Shown here: positions 1 to 7,977 of the stretch, piece after piece
Layout: every line of letters begins with the position of its first letter
Numbering within the stretch: the first letter of the stretch is position 1
Assembly (NCBI RefSeq): GCF_008370645.1
Contig: NZ_VTZN01000035.1
Span: 1 to 35,980 of the forward strand
DNA: 35,980 nt
Direction of reading: 5' to 3'
Source of the DNA: Mycobacterium simiae
Lineage (GTDB): Bacteria; Actinomycetota; Actinomycetes; Mycobacteriales; Mycobacteriaceae
Notes under the pieces: generated by a model
What the model was told of the DNA's origin: nothing
Databases searched by the model: none
What the model saw: the letters and a program-made list of their open reading frames with translations, nothing else
Made by a program: the position numbers and the translations under genes

Positions 1-432
1 TCATAGACATCAGCTAGATACTGGCGAGGCGCTACGCTTCCAGGACCCACCGCTTCGCCATGCCCGAGAACAGCGGCAGCCACCGGCCAGACAACAACAC
101 CGGCGAGCTAATCAAAGCGCACCGTGCAGCTACCCTGCCCAGAAGTAGCCACAAGCAAATCCTTGGAAGCCATCCGAGCCAGCACCTCAGTCAATCGCCC
201 ACCCCCTCCTCTCGCGGCTCCAACTCCTGGCCTTCTCGGGTCAGACACCACCCAACTTTGTCCATCACGACCAGACTTCCCCCCCGGAACCCACCAACCC
301 TCGTCGCCAGGGCTTTGAGCACATGAAGCCGGCGGTGTTGGGGTAGCGGGCCGGATTTCCGATACCGTCAAAGGAGTTCCATTGCCCCCCCTCCCCCGAT
401 AGACGCTCAACCACTCACACCCGGCGATGTCC
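1..432. other. No supported gene; possible gene remnant
   Basis: No reading frame here has a convincing start, ribosome-binding site and protein-like composition. The minus-strand frame ending at 108 has a protein-like last part (LTEVLARMASKDLLV at roughly 108-195), but upstream it turns into Gly/Pro/Arg-rich out-of-frame-type sequence. It may therefore be the tail of a decayed gene. The window edge prevents a firmer statement. Confidence 0.3.
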
Positions 433-1053
433 TTACGTCGACACGTCGTCGACCGCAGACAGATTGATTTCTAGCGCCGGCCCCAGCTGTCTTCCTCGTG
501 TGGTCATCCCTTCATACCGCTGCACGTCGAAAACAGTGCCAATCGACGATCGGTTCCGCTGAATTGCCAACGCTTTTCGCGCTGCTTCTGTAGGGCTGGC
601 CGCGTCCACGTCAATCACCCAACAGACCCGGTACTCACGCGTTTCCCCATCTTCCACCTCGGCTTCAGCCTCGACCTTCCAGCTGAAACCCCCACTCTCG
701 GCTCGCAACCGACCATCAACGACCCGAAACCCGAATAACCTGTCGTCCTCTCCAATGAACCGCACATACGACCCCTCAATTGCGAAGCGCGCCAGGGTTT
801 CGAGCACATCATCGGTAACCGAACAGTACTTATCACAGTGACATCCGAGCACGAAGGCCCCACCGATGTCAGCACACTCCATAAACCCGGTGTTGCCTTC
901 AACGGCCTCAAGCAAGCTCGCGTACGGATGGCCTGCCGAAAAGCCCCCCAGTGCAGGTGAAAATAGAACCTCATTGAGGGCCGCCAATGCGGCGTCCACC
1001 TTGTCAGCCGGCACTGTGAAGTCCATGTCGACCGAATTCGCGCAATATCCCAT
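433..1053 (-). CDS. Hypothetical protein, about 206 residues
   Basis: I do not recognise a named family. The start at 1053 (MGYCANSVDMDF) is chosen because the sequence just upstream on this strand is GAGAGGTGATTGTG, a good Shine-Dalgarno at normal spacing; a GTG at 1062 in the same frame overlaps that site and is less likely. The protein is acidic and soluble, with no signal peptide or membrane segment. It contains a Cys/His cluster (CHCDKYC, about residue 75) and a beta-rich middle. Composition and third-position GC look like real actinobacterial coding sequence. It stands alone on the minus strand, upstream of nothing recognisable. Small acidic proteins of this kind are common in actinobacterial plasmids and phages. 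Function unknown; that it is coding is fairly secure. Confidence 0.6.
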   Translation of the reverse strand: MGYCANSVDMDFTVPADKVDAALAALNEVLFSPALGGFSAGHPYASLLEAVEGNTGFMECADIGGAFVLGCHCDKYCSVTDDVLETLARFAIEGSYVRFIGEDDRLFGFRVVDGRLRAESGGFSWKVEAEAEVEDGETREYRVCWVIDVDAASPTEAARKALAIQRNRSSIGTVFDVQRYEGMTTRGRQLGPALEINLSAVDDVST

Positions 1054-1062
1054 CACAATCAC

Positions 1063-1469
1063 CTCTCTACATCGCGGGCCAGCTGTTCACGTAAGGGTCC
1101 GCCGGTTGGTGAGCGGGCGCGCACGCCCACCCGGTTAGTAGTTACACCCCGCTGGGCATTTCCTGGTTCCGCCTGCGCTGACACCCCAAATCTTACTGTT
1201 GCCCACTGACATTCCGTCTCGGAATACTCCGTTGCCCTGGCCGGTGTCTTTGCGACCCCATGTTGAGGCACCGTTGGTTTTTACATGCGCTAGTAGGCTT
1301 TTCAGTAGTTACCCGACGGCGGATTGCTCCTCATGCTTGGCGAACGTCTCGTAGATGTTGTCGTCGTTGTGGTCGGGTTCCGGCCGCTTTCATATCCGCG
1401 CTCGGCCGAGGTGATCGACAAGCTCGGAACTCACGGAGCAATTGCAAATGGTCGACTAAGACACGTGGA
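1063..1469. other. Gene-poor stretch
   Basis: Several short overlapping frames exist on both strands, but none has a ribosome-binding site, sensible codon use or a recognisable motif. I see no clear repeat or terminator here. It separates the gene at 433-1053 from the decayed gene at 1470-1690. Confidence 0.4.
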
Positions 1470-1690
1470 TCAAGAGGCAAGGTCGCAGTTCAGCGCGGTG
1501 AGGATGGCGTCGATGCGGCGGTCGTTGAGACTAGCTGGCGTTTGGCCGGCATACTCCCAAAGCTCTCGGCCTGCTTGAGAAGAACTGGTCGACCTCGACA
1601 GCGCGGAGCAGTACCTGCTCCATTTCCCAAAGCGCCTCGACGAGGTCGGCGGAGGTCTTATCCCACCTGACCGTCGCTGATCTCGTGAAC
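1470..1690 (-). pseudogene. Frameshifted fragment of a small hypothetical gene
   Basis: Two adjacent minus-strand frames read as consecutive parts of one protein. The upstream part (about 1690-1590) reads WDKTSADLVEALWEMEQV and continues through LLRAVEVDQFF. The downstream part in another frame (about 1580-1473) reads ELWEYAGQTPASLNDRRID and ends at a stop at 1470. Each piece looks protein-like only on its own side of about position 1585, which indicates a frameshift. The upstream frame is also closed by a stop near 1710 with no good start codon, so the N-terminus is missing. Family unknown. A sequencing error is the alternative to true decay. Confidence 0.4.
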
Positions 1691-1781
1691 TATTCGCCCC
1701 ACCAGGACCGACCGTCATATTCGCCTACTCAACCATCCCATCGCGGTTCTCCTGTGGTGTCGTGCCGTGCCGGGTTATACG

Positions 1782-2084
1782 TCAGGTAGCGGTTTGCTCG
1801 TCGGGTTCACCGAAGTCGATGTCCGATAGCACCGCGTCGGCGATGGCCGTTGCAGTCGTGACAGCGAGGTGCTCGTCGAGGTGCGCGTCGCGTGCGCTAG
1901 TTGAGAATCCATATGGCTCCTGTGTGACCCAGTCGCACCCGTTGCAAGTCGCGACCCAGTACTTGCCGTGGTGAACGTTAGGTGTGTGCAGGCGGTGGAT
2001 AGTTTCGGCGATCTGCGCGGCCACCTGGATGAGCCACGCGCGGTGCTCGGGACCGCCCATCTTGTGCTGCATCGCTTCTTTCAT
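1782..2084 (-). CDS. Small protein with a Cys2-His2 zinc-binding-like motif
   Basis: A 100-residue protein with paired ligands C47 and C50 (CNGC), then H68 and H72 (HLDEH). This spacing is compatible with one zinc site of a C2H2 or zinc-ribbon type. The N-terminal half is helical (HRAWLIQVAAQIAETIHRLH) and the C-terminus is acidic. No signal peptide or membrane segment. It lies 16 bp downstream of the gene ending at 2101 on the same strand, so the two probably share a transcript with the larger genes upstream. Zinc-finger-like small proteins of this type are frequent in actinobacterial plasmids and phages, where most lack a known role. DNA or RNA binding is only an inference. Confidence 0.6.
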   Translation of the reverse strand: MKEAMQHKMGGPEHRAWLIQVAAQIAETIHRLHTPNVHHGKYWVATCNGCDWVTQEPYGFSTSARDAHLDEHLAVTTATAIADAVLSDIDFGEPDEQTAT

Positions 2085-2100
2085 GCCGAGTATTCCGTTC

Positions 2101-2292
2101 CTACGTCAGCTCGATGCTGACGGGTTCGATGAACTTCGCGATCTGTCGCGCGAGAGATTTCGCCTCCTCGGCGACCAGCTCGGGCGTCCAGTGCTTGTCC
2201 CACGGCGGTGACGTGAAACCTCGCGTGATCCCGTGTCGATTCTCCTCCTGGTGGTCGAGTGATTTTTCGCCGATAACTGTGCGTTTTGTCAT
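2101..2292 (-). CDS. Small hypothetical protein
   Basis: A 63-residue soluble protein. The first half (MTKRTVIGEKSLDHQEENRH) is polar and probably disordered; the second half (HWTPELVAEEAKSLARQIAK) forms a likely amphipathic helix followed by a short hydrophobic tail. The ribosome-binding site is weak. It sits between the 439-residue protein gene and the Cys2-His2 protein, all on the minus strand, which suggests one transcription unit. I do not recognise a family and offer no function. The chief risk is that the start is misplaced. Confidence 0.5.
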   Translation of the reverse strand: MTKRTVIGEKSLDHQEENRHGITRGFTSPPWDKHWTPELVAEEAKSLARQIAKFIEPVSIELT

Positions 2293-2477
2293 CTCACTCG
2301 AAGGTCGGTGTGGTCATTTTGCGCTACCTGTCCAGCAGCCCACGACGCACGCCAGTAAAACCGGCGTCCATTTGGCTACGTAAATCCCGCAAATCCCATA
2401 TGTTCTCCCGCACCGCATTAAATGCTCGGGTGGTTGCATTACGAAAATCGTTGATTTCCTGGCCAAACTCGGATACG

Positions 2478-3797
2478 TCACGGTCCGCTCCGACCGGACC
2501 CCGAGCCGTCGACCTCGGTGACGACCCTCTCGGCTTCCCTTTTCTCCGCGCAGGTCAAGAACTTGGCCGGCCGCGAGATGACGGTCTGATCGATCCCGTT
2601 GTACGTTTGATGAGCCTTAACGATCGCCGCGCCGATCGTGAACCGCTGGCCGGCCTCGATATCGAGCGGTTTGCTCGCTTTCCACACGATGGTGTGTCCG
2701 TCGTCGGCGATGGCGACCAGGAAGGTCTTTGTGCCCCAATTTCCCTCCTGGTACACGACGATCTTGGCGGTGGCGGCGATGTTCTTGACCCGCTCGCCCA
2801 CCTGACCGATGAACCCGGCGACAACGGAATTAGCTTTGCGCTCGGCTTTGATCTGCTGCTGACGGGCGTAGACCTTGACGAGCGAGGCGAGGATGCCCAC
2901 GTTGCGGCCGCTGACGATCTCCCCTGCGAGGATGACGCGGAGATTGCGCCCGTAGTCGCTGTCCTCAGAGGTCTCTGACACCGAGGCTTTGATGGCCGCG
3001 ATGAGGTCGGTGTCCGCCAGGTGCTCTGACGCCTCAGAGGCTTTCGTGAGGAAGTAGGTGCGCTCGGCGTCTTTGAGCTTGTTGATGTCGAAGAACAGGC
3101 TGGTGCGGACCTTGCTGACGGTGGAGACTTCCTGGTAGTGGCCGGACGCGACGTAGGCGCGTCCATTCTCGGAGTGGACGAATGCGTAGGCCAGAACGAC
3201 GTCGACCGAGGTGCCGTAATGCCTGGGTTCGAACCCGCCCTGCAGGTCGTTACTGGTGAAGGTGAGCAGTTTTTCATCGAAGGTCAAAGCCCACAGGCCA
3301 TTTGGGCTGACCCCGGTGTACAGCTCGATGCAGGAATGGCCGAGCTGAATGATTGAGCCGTCGCGGTCATCACGGAGCAGATAGAGCCGGGAACGGCTAC
3401 GTGCGACGCGGCAGTGATCACATTCATTGTCTCCGCGAGGGCTGTATCCGCTGAGTTCCTGGCCCGGTGCGGAGTGCACAGTGATCCCCGCTTCTTCCGG
3501 GACCAGGCACGCCACGAAGGTGAAGTGACCGTGTTTCAAGGTCAGTGGTCCGGTGAGCGTGGCACGAATCCACGGCTCGTAGACGTACACGGGCTCGTGA
3601 TTACTCACAACGTAATGGTCGGCGCGCGCGATGTTCTTCTTGACTTCGAATTCCTGGTAGGAGACTTCGAAACGGGCATCCAGGCCGGACTTGGCCAGTC
3701 GCCTGTTGGCGTGATCGATCTTGGCCTTGAACGCGTCGAGCTTGTAGGACGGGATTTCCCATTCGTGCATCTCTAAGGTCTTCGGACTGGCAATCAT
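2478..3797 (-). CDS. Conserved plasmid/phage-type protein with Cys-rich motif
   Basis: A 439-residue soluble protein whose ATG overlaps the stop of the upstream candidate replication gene (ATGA at 3794-3797), with a GGGGGA Shine-Dalgarno in the overlap region, so the two are translationally coupled. The N-terminal domain (about 1-115) is mixed alpha/beta. A cluster with C126, C129 (CDHC) and H154, C156 (GHSC) is spaced like a zinc-ribbon. Residues 165-330 are largely helical, and the C-terminal 100 residues look like a small beta-barrel (VVYQEGNWGTKTFLVAIADD), reminiscent of an OB-type nucleic-acid-binding fold. Proteins of this general build are common in actinobacterial plasmids and phages without assigned function. 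Coupling to the putative Rep suggests a role in replication or single-strand binding; that is inference. Confidence 0.65.
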   Translation of the reverse strand: MIASPKTLEMHEWEIPSYKLDAFKAKIDHANRRLAKSGLDARFEVSYQEFEVKKNIARADHYVVSNHEPVYVYEPWIRATLTGPLTLKHGHFTFVACLVPEEAGITVHSAPGQELSGYSPRGDNECDHCRVARSRSRLYLLRDDRDGSIIQLGHSCIELYTGVSPNGLWALTFDEKLLTFTSNDLQGGFEPRHYGTSVDVVLAYAFVHSENGRAYVASGHYQEVSTVSKVRTSLFFDINKLKDAERTYFLTKASEASEHLADTDLIAAIKASVSETSEDSDYGRNLRVILAGEIVSGRNVGILASLVKVYARQQQIKAERKANSVVAGFIGQVGERVKNIAATAKIVVYQEGNWGTKTFLVAIADDGHTIVWKASKPLDIEAGQRFTIGAAIVKAHQTYNGIDQTVISRPAKFLTCAEKREAERVVTEVDGSGSGRSGP

Positions 3798-4753
3798 GCG
3801 GTCCCCCTAGGGGATTGGTTGACCTGACGCGCACGCCCGGCCGGCTGGTATGTATACCACTTTACACATTCTTGGGCGCCGCGGCTAGTCCCAGCCTTTC
3901 CTCGGTGTTGCTGGAAGTATGCCTTGGCCGCAGCGCGAACAGCAGGCGTGGCAGGTGTGGGATGGTCCTCGATCGCCGCTGAGGACGGCGTGGTGATCGA
4001 TTGCGCGGTGGGCGGTCGGGGCGGTAACCAGCGAAGCCGGAAAGCCAAGAATGCTCCCGGACGCTCAATCCGGTTTGGCCAGTTCCATGCGCGATCGCGC
4101 ATGTCGGCGTTGAGTGCGGCGATGACCTGCTGGGCAGACCACTCGTTGAGATCCAGGCTGGATCGCGTCAATGCGTCGCAGATCTGGCCCGGGTGCACGT
4201 GTCCGAGGCCGACACTGGCGGCGATCACGCCGGCAGCAAGTTTCTGCGTATGAAGCGGCCGCGGTGTACTCGAGCGCGGTTGTCGTTGGGATCGAGATCC
4301 TCGCGGCGGCCGCGGGCTGCCGCTTGGTGAGTTCTTACCAGCGTGAGATACCCGCCTATCCCTACGGGATGGCGGTAGCGCGCAAACGACTGATTTATCC
4401 ACAGGCTGACTGCGGCTCACCAAGTGCCAGATCGAGGGCCGGCGTAGATCGGCCGGCGCATGGGCAGAACCTGTACCTCGACGGATTTCAATCGCCAACC
4501 CGGCCACGGACAGCAGCTGGCGCGCCGTCGTCACGGTGCGCGCCGAGCAGTCGGCTGCCGCCGCCGCCACAGCGTTCGTGACGGCACAATGCCGGCCGCT
4601 TCGGTGGTCAGCATGCGCAGCGAGCACCTGGGCCACCTTGAGCAGCAGTGGCGGTCGCAGGTGTACCTCAGCGCACGCGGCCCGGCCCTCATCAGTGGCC
4701 AGCCATCGCTCGAGTTCCTCCAACCAGCCAGCGCGGCTGACCCACATCGGCAT
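3794..4753 (-). CDS. Candidate plasmid replication initiator (wHTH)
   Basis: About 319 residues if translation starts at the ATG at 4753 (MPMWVSRAGWLEELERW); the frame stays open up to 4957, but the extra residues look non-coding and would run through the palindromes and the opposing RNA gene. Residues about 55-110 read as a helix-turn-helix plus wing (CSARTVTTARQLLSVAGLA then EIRRGTGSAHAP and RPSIWHLVSR), a pattern I associate with replication proteins of actinobacterial plasmids. A basic Pro/Ser linker follows, then a second conserved helical block (GLGHVHPGQICDALTRSSLD to AFRLRWLPP). A perfect TTATCCACA DnaA-box-like nonamer lies inside the gene at 4395-4403. The stop overlaps the next gene's start. 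There is no clear Shine-Dalgarno at 4753. It could alternatively be another plasmid DNA-binding regulator. Confidence 0.5.
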   Translation of the reverse strand: MPMWVSRAGWLEELERWLATDEGRAACAEVHLRPPLLLKVAQVLAAHADHRSGRHCAVTNAVAAAAADCSARTVTTARQLLSVAGLAIEIRRGTGSAHAPADLRRPSIWHLVSRSQPVDKSVVCALPPSRRDRRVSHAGKNSPSGSPRPPRGSRSQRQPRSSTPRPLHTQKLAAGVIAASVGLGHVHPGQICDALTRSSLDLNEWSAQQVIAALNADMRDRAWNWPNRIERPGAFLAFRLRWLPPRPPTAQSITTPSSAAIEDHPTPATPAVRAAAKAYFQQHRGKAGTSRGAQECVKWYTYQPAGRARQVNQSPRGTA

Positions 4754-4794
4754 GGAGGCGGGCGCCTGCCCGGCCTCAACGATCCAGCGTCGAC

Positions 4795-4842
4795 GTACGC
4801 CACGCGCGTGCGCGCGTACTGAACGCGGGCAGTGAGCCCGCG
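4795..4842. promoter_or_regulatory. Nested palindromes upstream of the candidate rep gene
   Basis: GTACGC (4795-4800) and GCGTAC (4814-4819) form an inverted repeat that encloses the perfect palindrome CACGCGCGTG (4801-4810). Immediately next to it, CGCGGGC (4824-4830) and GCCCGCG (4836-4842) form a perfect 7-bp hairpin with loop AGTGA. The block lies between the candidate rep gene (leftward) and the small RNA (rightward). It is well placed to be an autoregulatory operator, part of an origin, or a barrier between the two divergent transcripts. Confidence 0.45.
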
Positions 4843-4902
4843 GAATGTCACAATTTGCATCACGGAACAGCGCGTCTTGTAGCCCTGGGATTGGGTATGC
4901 GC

Positions 4903-5037
4903 TACCGTGGCACCTGTCAGCCAAGACAAGTCCCTTCGGGGAAGGGCGCAAGCCCACGAGTCGAGTTGGTAGCTCGGCTCGAAAACTTCAGATCGAAGCC
5001 TCTAAGCCCCGGCAGGCTGGGGGCTTCGATATTTTTG
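4903..5037 (+). ncRNA. Candidate structured small RNA A
   Basis: A TACCGT -10-like hexamer at 4903-4908 would start transcription near 4912-4915. The RNA would begin with a hairpin of TGTC (4915-4918), loop AGCCAA and GACA (4925-4928). Then come CCCTTCGGGG (4932-4941), a 9-bp stem with one wobble pair (4957-4965 with 4973-4981, loop TTGGTAG), and an intrinsic terminator: ATCGAAGCC (4992-5000) pairing with GGCTTCGAT (5022-5030), followed by ATTTTT. The -35 (TTGTAG, 4877-4882) is poorly spaced. No ORF with a ribosome-binding site fits. The element shares its 5' hairpin, CCCTTCGGGG, AGCCC and GTTGGTAG blocks with RNA B at 8832-8902. It is divergent from the candidate rep gene, so it could act as an antisense or trans regulator of replication. 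Matches to Rfam were not tested. Confidence 0.55.
4992..5036 (+). terminator. Intrinsic terminator of small RNA A
   Basis: A perfect 9-bp inverted repeat (ATCGAAGCC / GGCTTCGAT) with a GC-rich inner hairpin (AGCC...GGCT) is followed by ATTTTT at 5031-5036. This is a canonical rho-independent terminator for plus-strand transcription. Confidence 0.75.
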
Positions 5038-5122
5038 GACCCTGTTGAGCGTGTGTGGGTCTTGCGCCGCGTTATTCAGATGTTCGGGATTCAGGCCCCT
5101 CTGCCAGGAAGGGCGCCACACC

Positions 5123-5542
5123 TCACATAGCCAGCGGCAAGCCCTCCTTGCGTCCGAGTTCGACCACCAGGTCCTCCCGGCCGACGTGGATTGCCAAGAT
5201 GTCGGCGACGTACTGACTCACCGAGGACACTCCAGTGCGGCGCTGCCGCTGGTGCACTGCTACCCACACCTCGCGGTGGGGACGTGTCTGAACCAGGGTG
5301 CGGCGACCGGGATAGGGCCGCGGTGCCACGACGCTGTCACCGTCCAAGGGCAGGCCTTGCTTGAGCCGGAGTTCCGCGACGAGATCCTCGCGGCCGACGT
5401 GGATGGCCAAGACGTCGGCGACGTACTGGCTCAGTGCCTTGACGCCGGTAGCGTGCTGACGCCGGACGACGAGATCGAGAACCGCATCGAAAGGACGGGT
5501 TTGTAGGAGCGCCCGATCTCCCTTGTGTGGACGGCCAGCCAT
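5123..5542 (-). CDS. Tandem ribbon-helix-helix DNA-binding protein
   Basis: A 139-residue protein starting at 5542 (MAGRPHKGDR), where GAGAGGGTGAACACC gives a strong Shine-Dalgarno; the longer frame to 5617 lacks one. It is made of two homologous halves, residues 11-66 and 82-137, each with the order LLQTRP or LVQTRP, a hydrophobic strand, a short basic helix, then a nearly identical SQYVADVLAIHVGRED block. A strand followed by two helices is the ribbon-helix-helix (CopG/Arc/ParG) pattern. These normally dimerise, so a tandem repeat would make a single-chain dimer. Known members are plasmid copy-number repressors, partition proteins and antitoxins. No ParA or toxin gene is adjacent. The gene faces the candidate replication region, consistent with plasmid maintenance. 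Confidence 0.6.
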   Translation of the reverse strand: MAGRPHKGDRALLQTRPFDAVLDLVVRRQHATGVKALSQYVADVLAIHVGREDLVAELRLKQGLPLDGDSVVAPRPYPGRRTLVQTRPHREVWVAVHQRQRRTGVSSVSQYVADILAIHVGREDLVVELGRKEGLPLAM

Positions 5543-6233
5543 GGTGTTCACCCTCTCACCAAGAAGCGCAAAATCTGATTCGGACACGCCGAGGATTGGC
5601 TGTGCAATCCGTAACATCTCAACTGCCTCACGCTTAGTGCTCCGACGGCCGCATTCGCCGCCGGATTACCCTCAGACGGAAGAAACGCGCAGCGCGTCCC
5701 TTGCCGTCAAGATCTCACTGCTAGGACGGGCGTCATCGTCAACGTCTGACGTGTCGGCGCGTGCGGACTTTCTCCACGGCACCATTCAGGCGCCGCCCGC
5801 CGAAGGCGGCCGGCGGTGCCGGCGTACAACACGGCGAACAAACCAATGTCCATCAGACCGATCAGCCTTACTCCCACATCCCGCCGCCACCACCCCTCTG
5901 CAAGTGGCGAGCCATCCTGCCGTGGACCCTCGTCGAATGCGAGCCGCGCGTCCCCGCTGCACATGCGCGGGTCCGCCGCGCTCATCCCTGCTTTACACAC
6001 CTCGGACTCCCCTCTCATTCCACGCCCGCAAAAAAAGGGTGCTCGCACAGGAAGTACCTGGCTGTTGCGCCGATTCCGTCTGCTGAACGGCACCACACAG
6101 GAAGCGGCCCGTGCGGCACCTCCAGCCACTGCTGAGGACCGCCGAGCAGCGGGATGCGGCGCGGGCCCTCCCACGTTTGCGGGGATCGCTAGGGAGTATT
6201 CGCGCAGTACCGCGCGCGTGCGCGACGGCATCA
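5543..6233. other. Gene-poor stretch
   Basis: About 690 bp with several open but low-complexity Arg/Pro/Ser-rich frames on both strands, none with a Shine-Dalgarno or recognisable motif. The longest (minus strand, 5707-6237) does not resemble a protein family and I consider it non-coding. No clear repeat or terminator was seen. The stretch probably represents decayed sequence between the tandem RHH gene and the pseudogene that follows. Confidence 0.4.
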
Positions 6234-6998
6234 TCAAGCGCGCGTGGTTTCTGGTCTGTACCTGCGGCGGTTGGGATGAGCCAGCGACGATAGGTACTCG
6301 AATCGAGGTGCCGTGAACTGATCACGTGCGATCGCGTAGGCAACAGACCACTTGGTGATGCTGCTATTGAGATCGGTCAGCGCGCGTGTGAAGTCCTTGC
6401 CCAGCCACATCCCCGAACCGTTCAAGCATCACAGCTGGACGCTCACCGCTTCCCAACGCTGCGCGGGTTCTGCGCGCGCAGTCGTGCAGCGTTTCGGCGG
6501 TCGCTCGTAGCTGCGCGTTTTCGGAGCGCTCTTGTGCGCGATTGTGTCCCAAGCGCGCACAGGAGAAGCAGCGCTTCGCTGACGGTGCGATGGTCACTAT
6601 CGGCTGCCCGTGGGCGGTAGGGAAGGAGGCTCGACGGGCCCGTGGCGAGCGCTTGGAGCTGATAGCGCTCATTGGCAGGAGGTCGTCGACGTCGAGGCCC
6701 ATCATGATGGCGACCTGGGTTCGTCGCGCCAACACGGCAACGTTTGTATGTGTAGACCAACATCGTCTCCGCGGCCCGTGTGAGTTCGTCAGCTGCACCG
6801 TCAGCGGTGTAGGCGAGGTGGAGAGCTGCAGCGTTCAATCGGCGGCCTAAGGTCGCTGGTGGTGTAATCCGTGGCGGGGGTACCCATCGCTAGGCGCAAG
6901 CGGAAGCTGTGAGCAGCGATGATCCCCCCGCCACGTGGGCGACAGTCGATGCTATATCGCGTACCGCGGTCGAGGTCCAGTTGTAGCGTAATAGTCAT
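6234..6998 (-). pseudogene. Multiply frameshifted hypothetical gene
   Basis: The original start is probably the ATG at 6998 (MTITLQLDLDRGTRYSIDCR) with GGAAAGATAGACAGC upstream. Protein-like sequence then hops between frames: up to about 6850 in the first frame, about 6838-6745 in a second (AALHLAYTADGAADELTRAA), about 6745-6400 in a third (VAIMMGLDVDDLLPMS, later ATAETLHDCARRTRAAL), and about 6395-6234 in another (LTDLNSSITKWSVAYAIARD). At least three frameshifts are needed to join them into one protein of roughly 250 residues. I do not recognise the family. The amount of damage argues for real decay rather than a single sequencing error. Confidence 0.5.
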
Positions 6999-7078
6999 GC
7001 TGTCTATCTTTCCGGCCTTGGGAGGAGGATCGACGCCTCCTGACGCTCCAACCTGTACAGATGGTGGTGCACAATGCA

Positions 7079-7870
7079 TTCACAAACATTGTGAACATAT
7101 CAGATACTTTAGTCACAAGAGTCTCATATGAACAGCATGTTCCAGTCATGAAGAGCTATCATTACTAGATTGATCAACCAGCAATAACGGTATATCAGTT
7201 AAATATCGAAATAGCGTATATAGCATATGTATATATCGACCCAATCATGTTGTGGAATCGATGAATGAATATTGCACAAATGCATATATCACGAGTTAAG
7301 CACGATAATGTTATGCAAGGATCATATGTGAACTGCGATATAACCATGGGACCCAGATATTGACCAAATATCTGGATAATGATGGCGCAACGCGGCGATT
7401 ACGTCGGCCTACTAAGGTGCGAATATGAGGTCCACCTGAGGTAATCACGTATGTATCGGCACATGCGCATCTCACTCACATCACATATTTCCCCGTTATG
7501 TGGCCGCAGCAAGGATCCTCATCCCTCCGCGGGATTCTTCCCGAGGGTGAATCTCATTCGCCCGGCGGCGAAGCGGGGTAAGGGCCGGGTCCTGGGAGGC
7601 GCCGCTTTGATCAAGGGGGGGCCACGTTAAGGGGCTTGGCCAGCGGAAGTTTCGAAGCCTCAACAAGTCCGGGCGCTGTCATAACTGAGTCACAATCAGC
7701 CGGCACATTACTGATAGTTCATATGACAATCACGTGAGCTACATATTGCAGAGAGGCACGGCCATGGCACATCACCAGTGAATTCTGCGCTGATTGCCCG
7801 AGAACTATCCTCATAATCAGCGCACAATAACGGTATGCTGACGAAAGGTTGTTACCAGTTCTGAGCTGGG
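7079..7870. other. AT-rich, repeat-bearing non-coding region (candidate origin or centromere)
   Basis: No credible gene in about 800 bp, and bases 7079-7480 are visibly far richer in A+T than anything else in the window. Perfect inverted repeats seen: TTCACAA-ACA-TTGTGAA (7079-7095), CCAGATATT-5 nt-AATATCTGG (about 7351-7373) and GCGCTGATT-19 nt-AATCAGCGC (7787-7823). CAATAACGGTAT occurs twice (7182-7193 and 7825-7836). The decamer TCATATGAAC at 7124-7133 recurs inverted at 7718-7727, and CATATG occurs four times. Local AT richness with iterated palindromes is typical of replication origins and partition centromeres. Which of these it is cannot be decided here. Confidence 0.45.
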
Positions 7871-7977
7871 ATGATTCGATTGCTTGGGATTAGCTGACGA
7901 GATTTTCAAGGGGGGTGCGGCACGCTGCGTGCGTCACTCACGGGCTCAAGGGGCCTTCATGGTGTGGTTACTTGGGC

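Noticed and set aside
4395..4403. DnaA-box-like TTATCCACA inside the candidate rep gene, and TTGTCCACA at 12182-12190
   Set aside because: Single isolated nonamers, each within coding sequence, with no cluster; not enough to call an origin. Recorded in case other evidence points there.
4954..4981. Resemblance of the GAGTTGGTAGCTCGGCTC part of RNA A to a tRNA D-arm
   Set aside because: No T-loop, acceptor stem or anticodon arm can be built around it; the stem is better explained as part of the small RNA.
5160..5440. Direct DNA repeat (GACGTGGAT...CAAGA.GTCGGCGACGTACTG) as a possible mobile-element end
   Set aside because: The two copies are the coding sequence of the two homologous halves of the tandem RHH protein; internal gene duplication explains it.
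5707..6237. Minus-strand 176-codon open frame
   Set aside because: Arg/Pro/Ser-rich, no Shine-Dalgarno, no recognisable motif, other strand equally open; typical non-coding open frame in GC-rich DNA.
7125..7328. Three CATATG palindromes exactly 99 bp apart (7125, 7224, 7323)
   Set aside because: The flanking sequence of the middle copy does not match the others and a six-base AT palindrome is common in AT-rich DNA; I treat the even spacing as chance.
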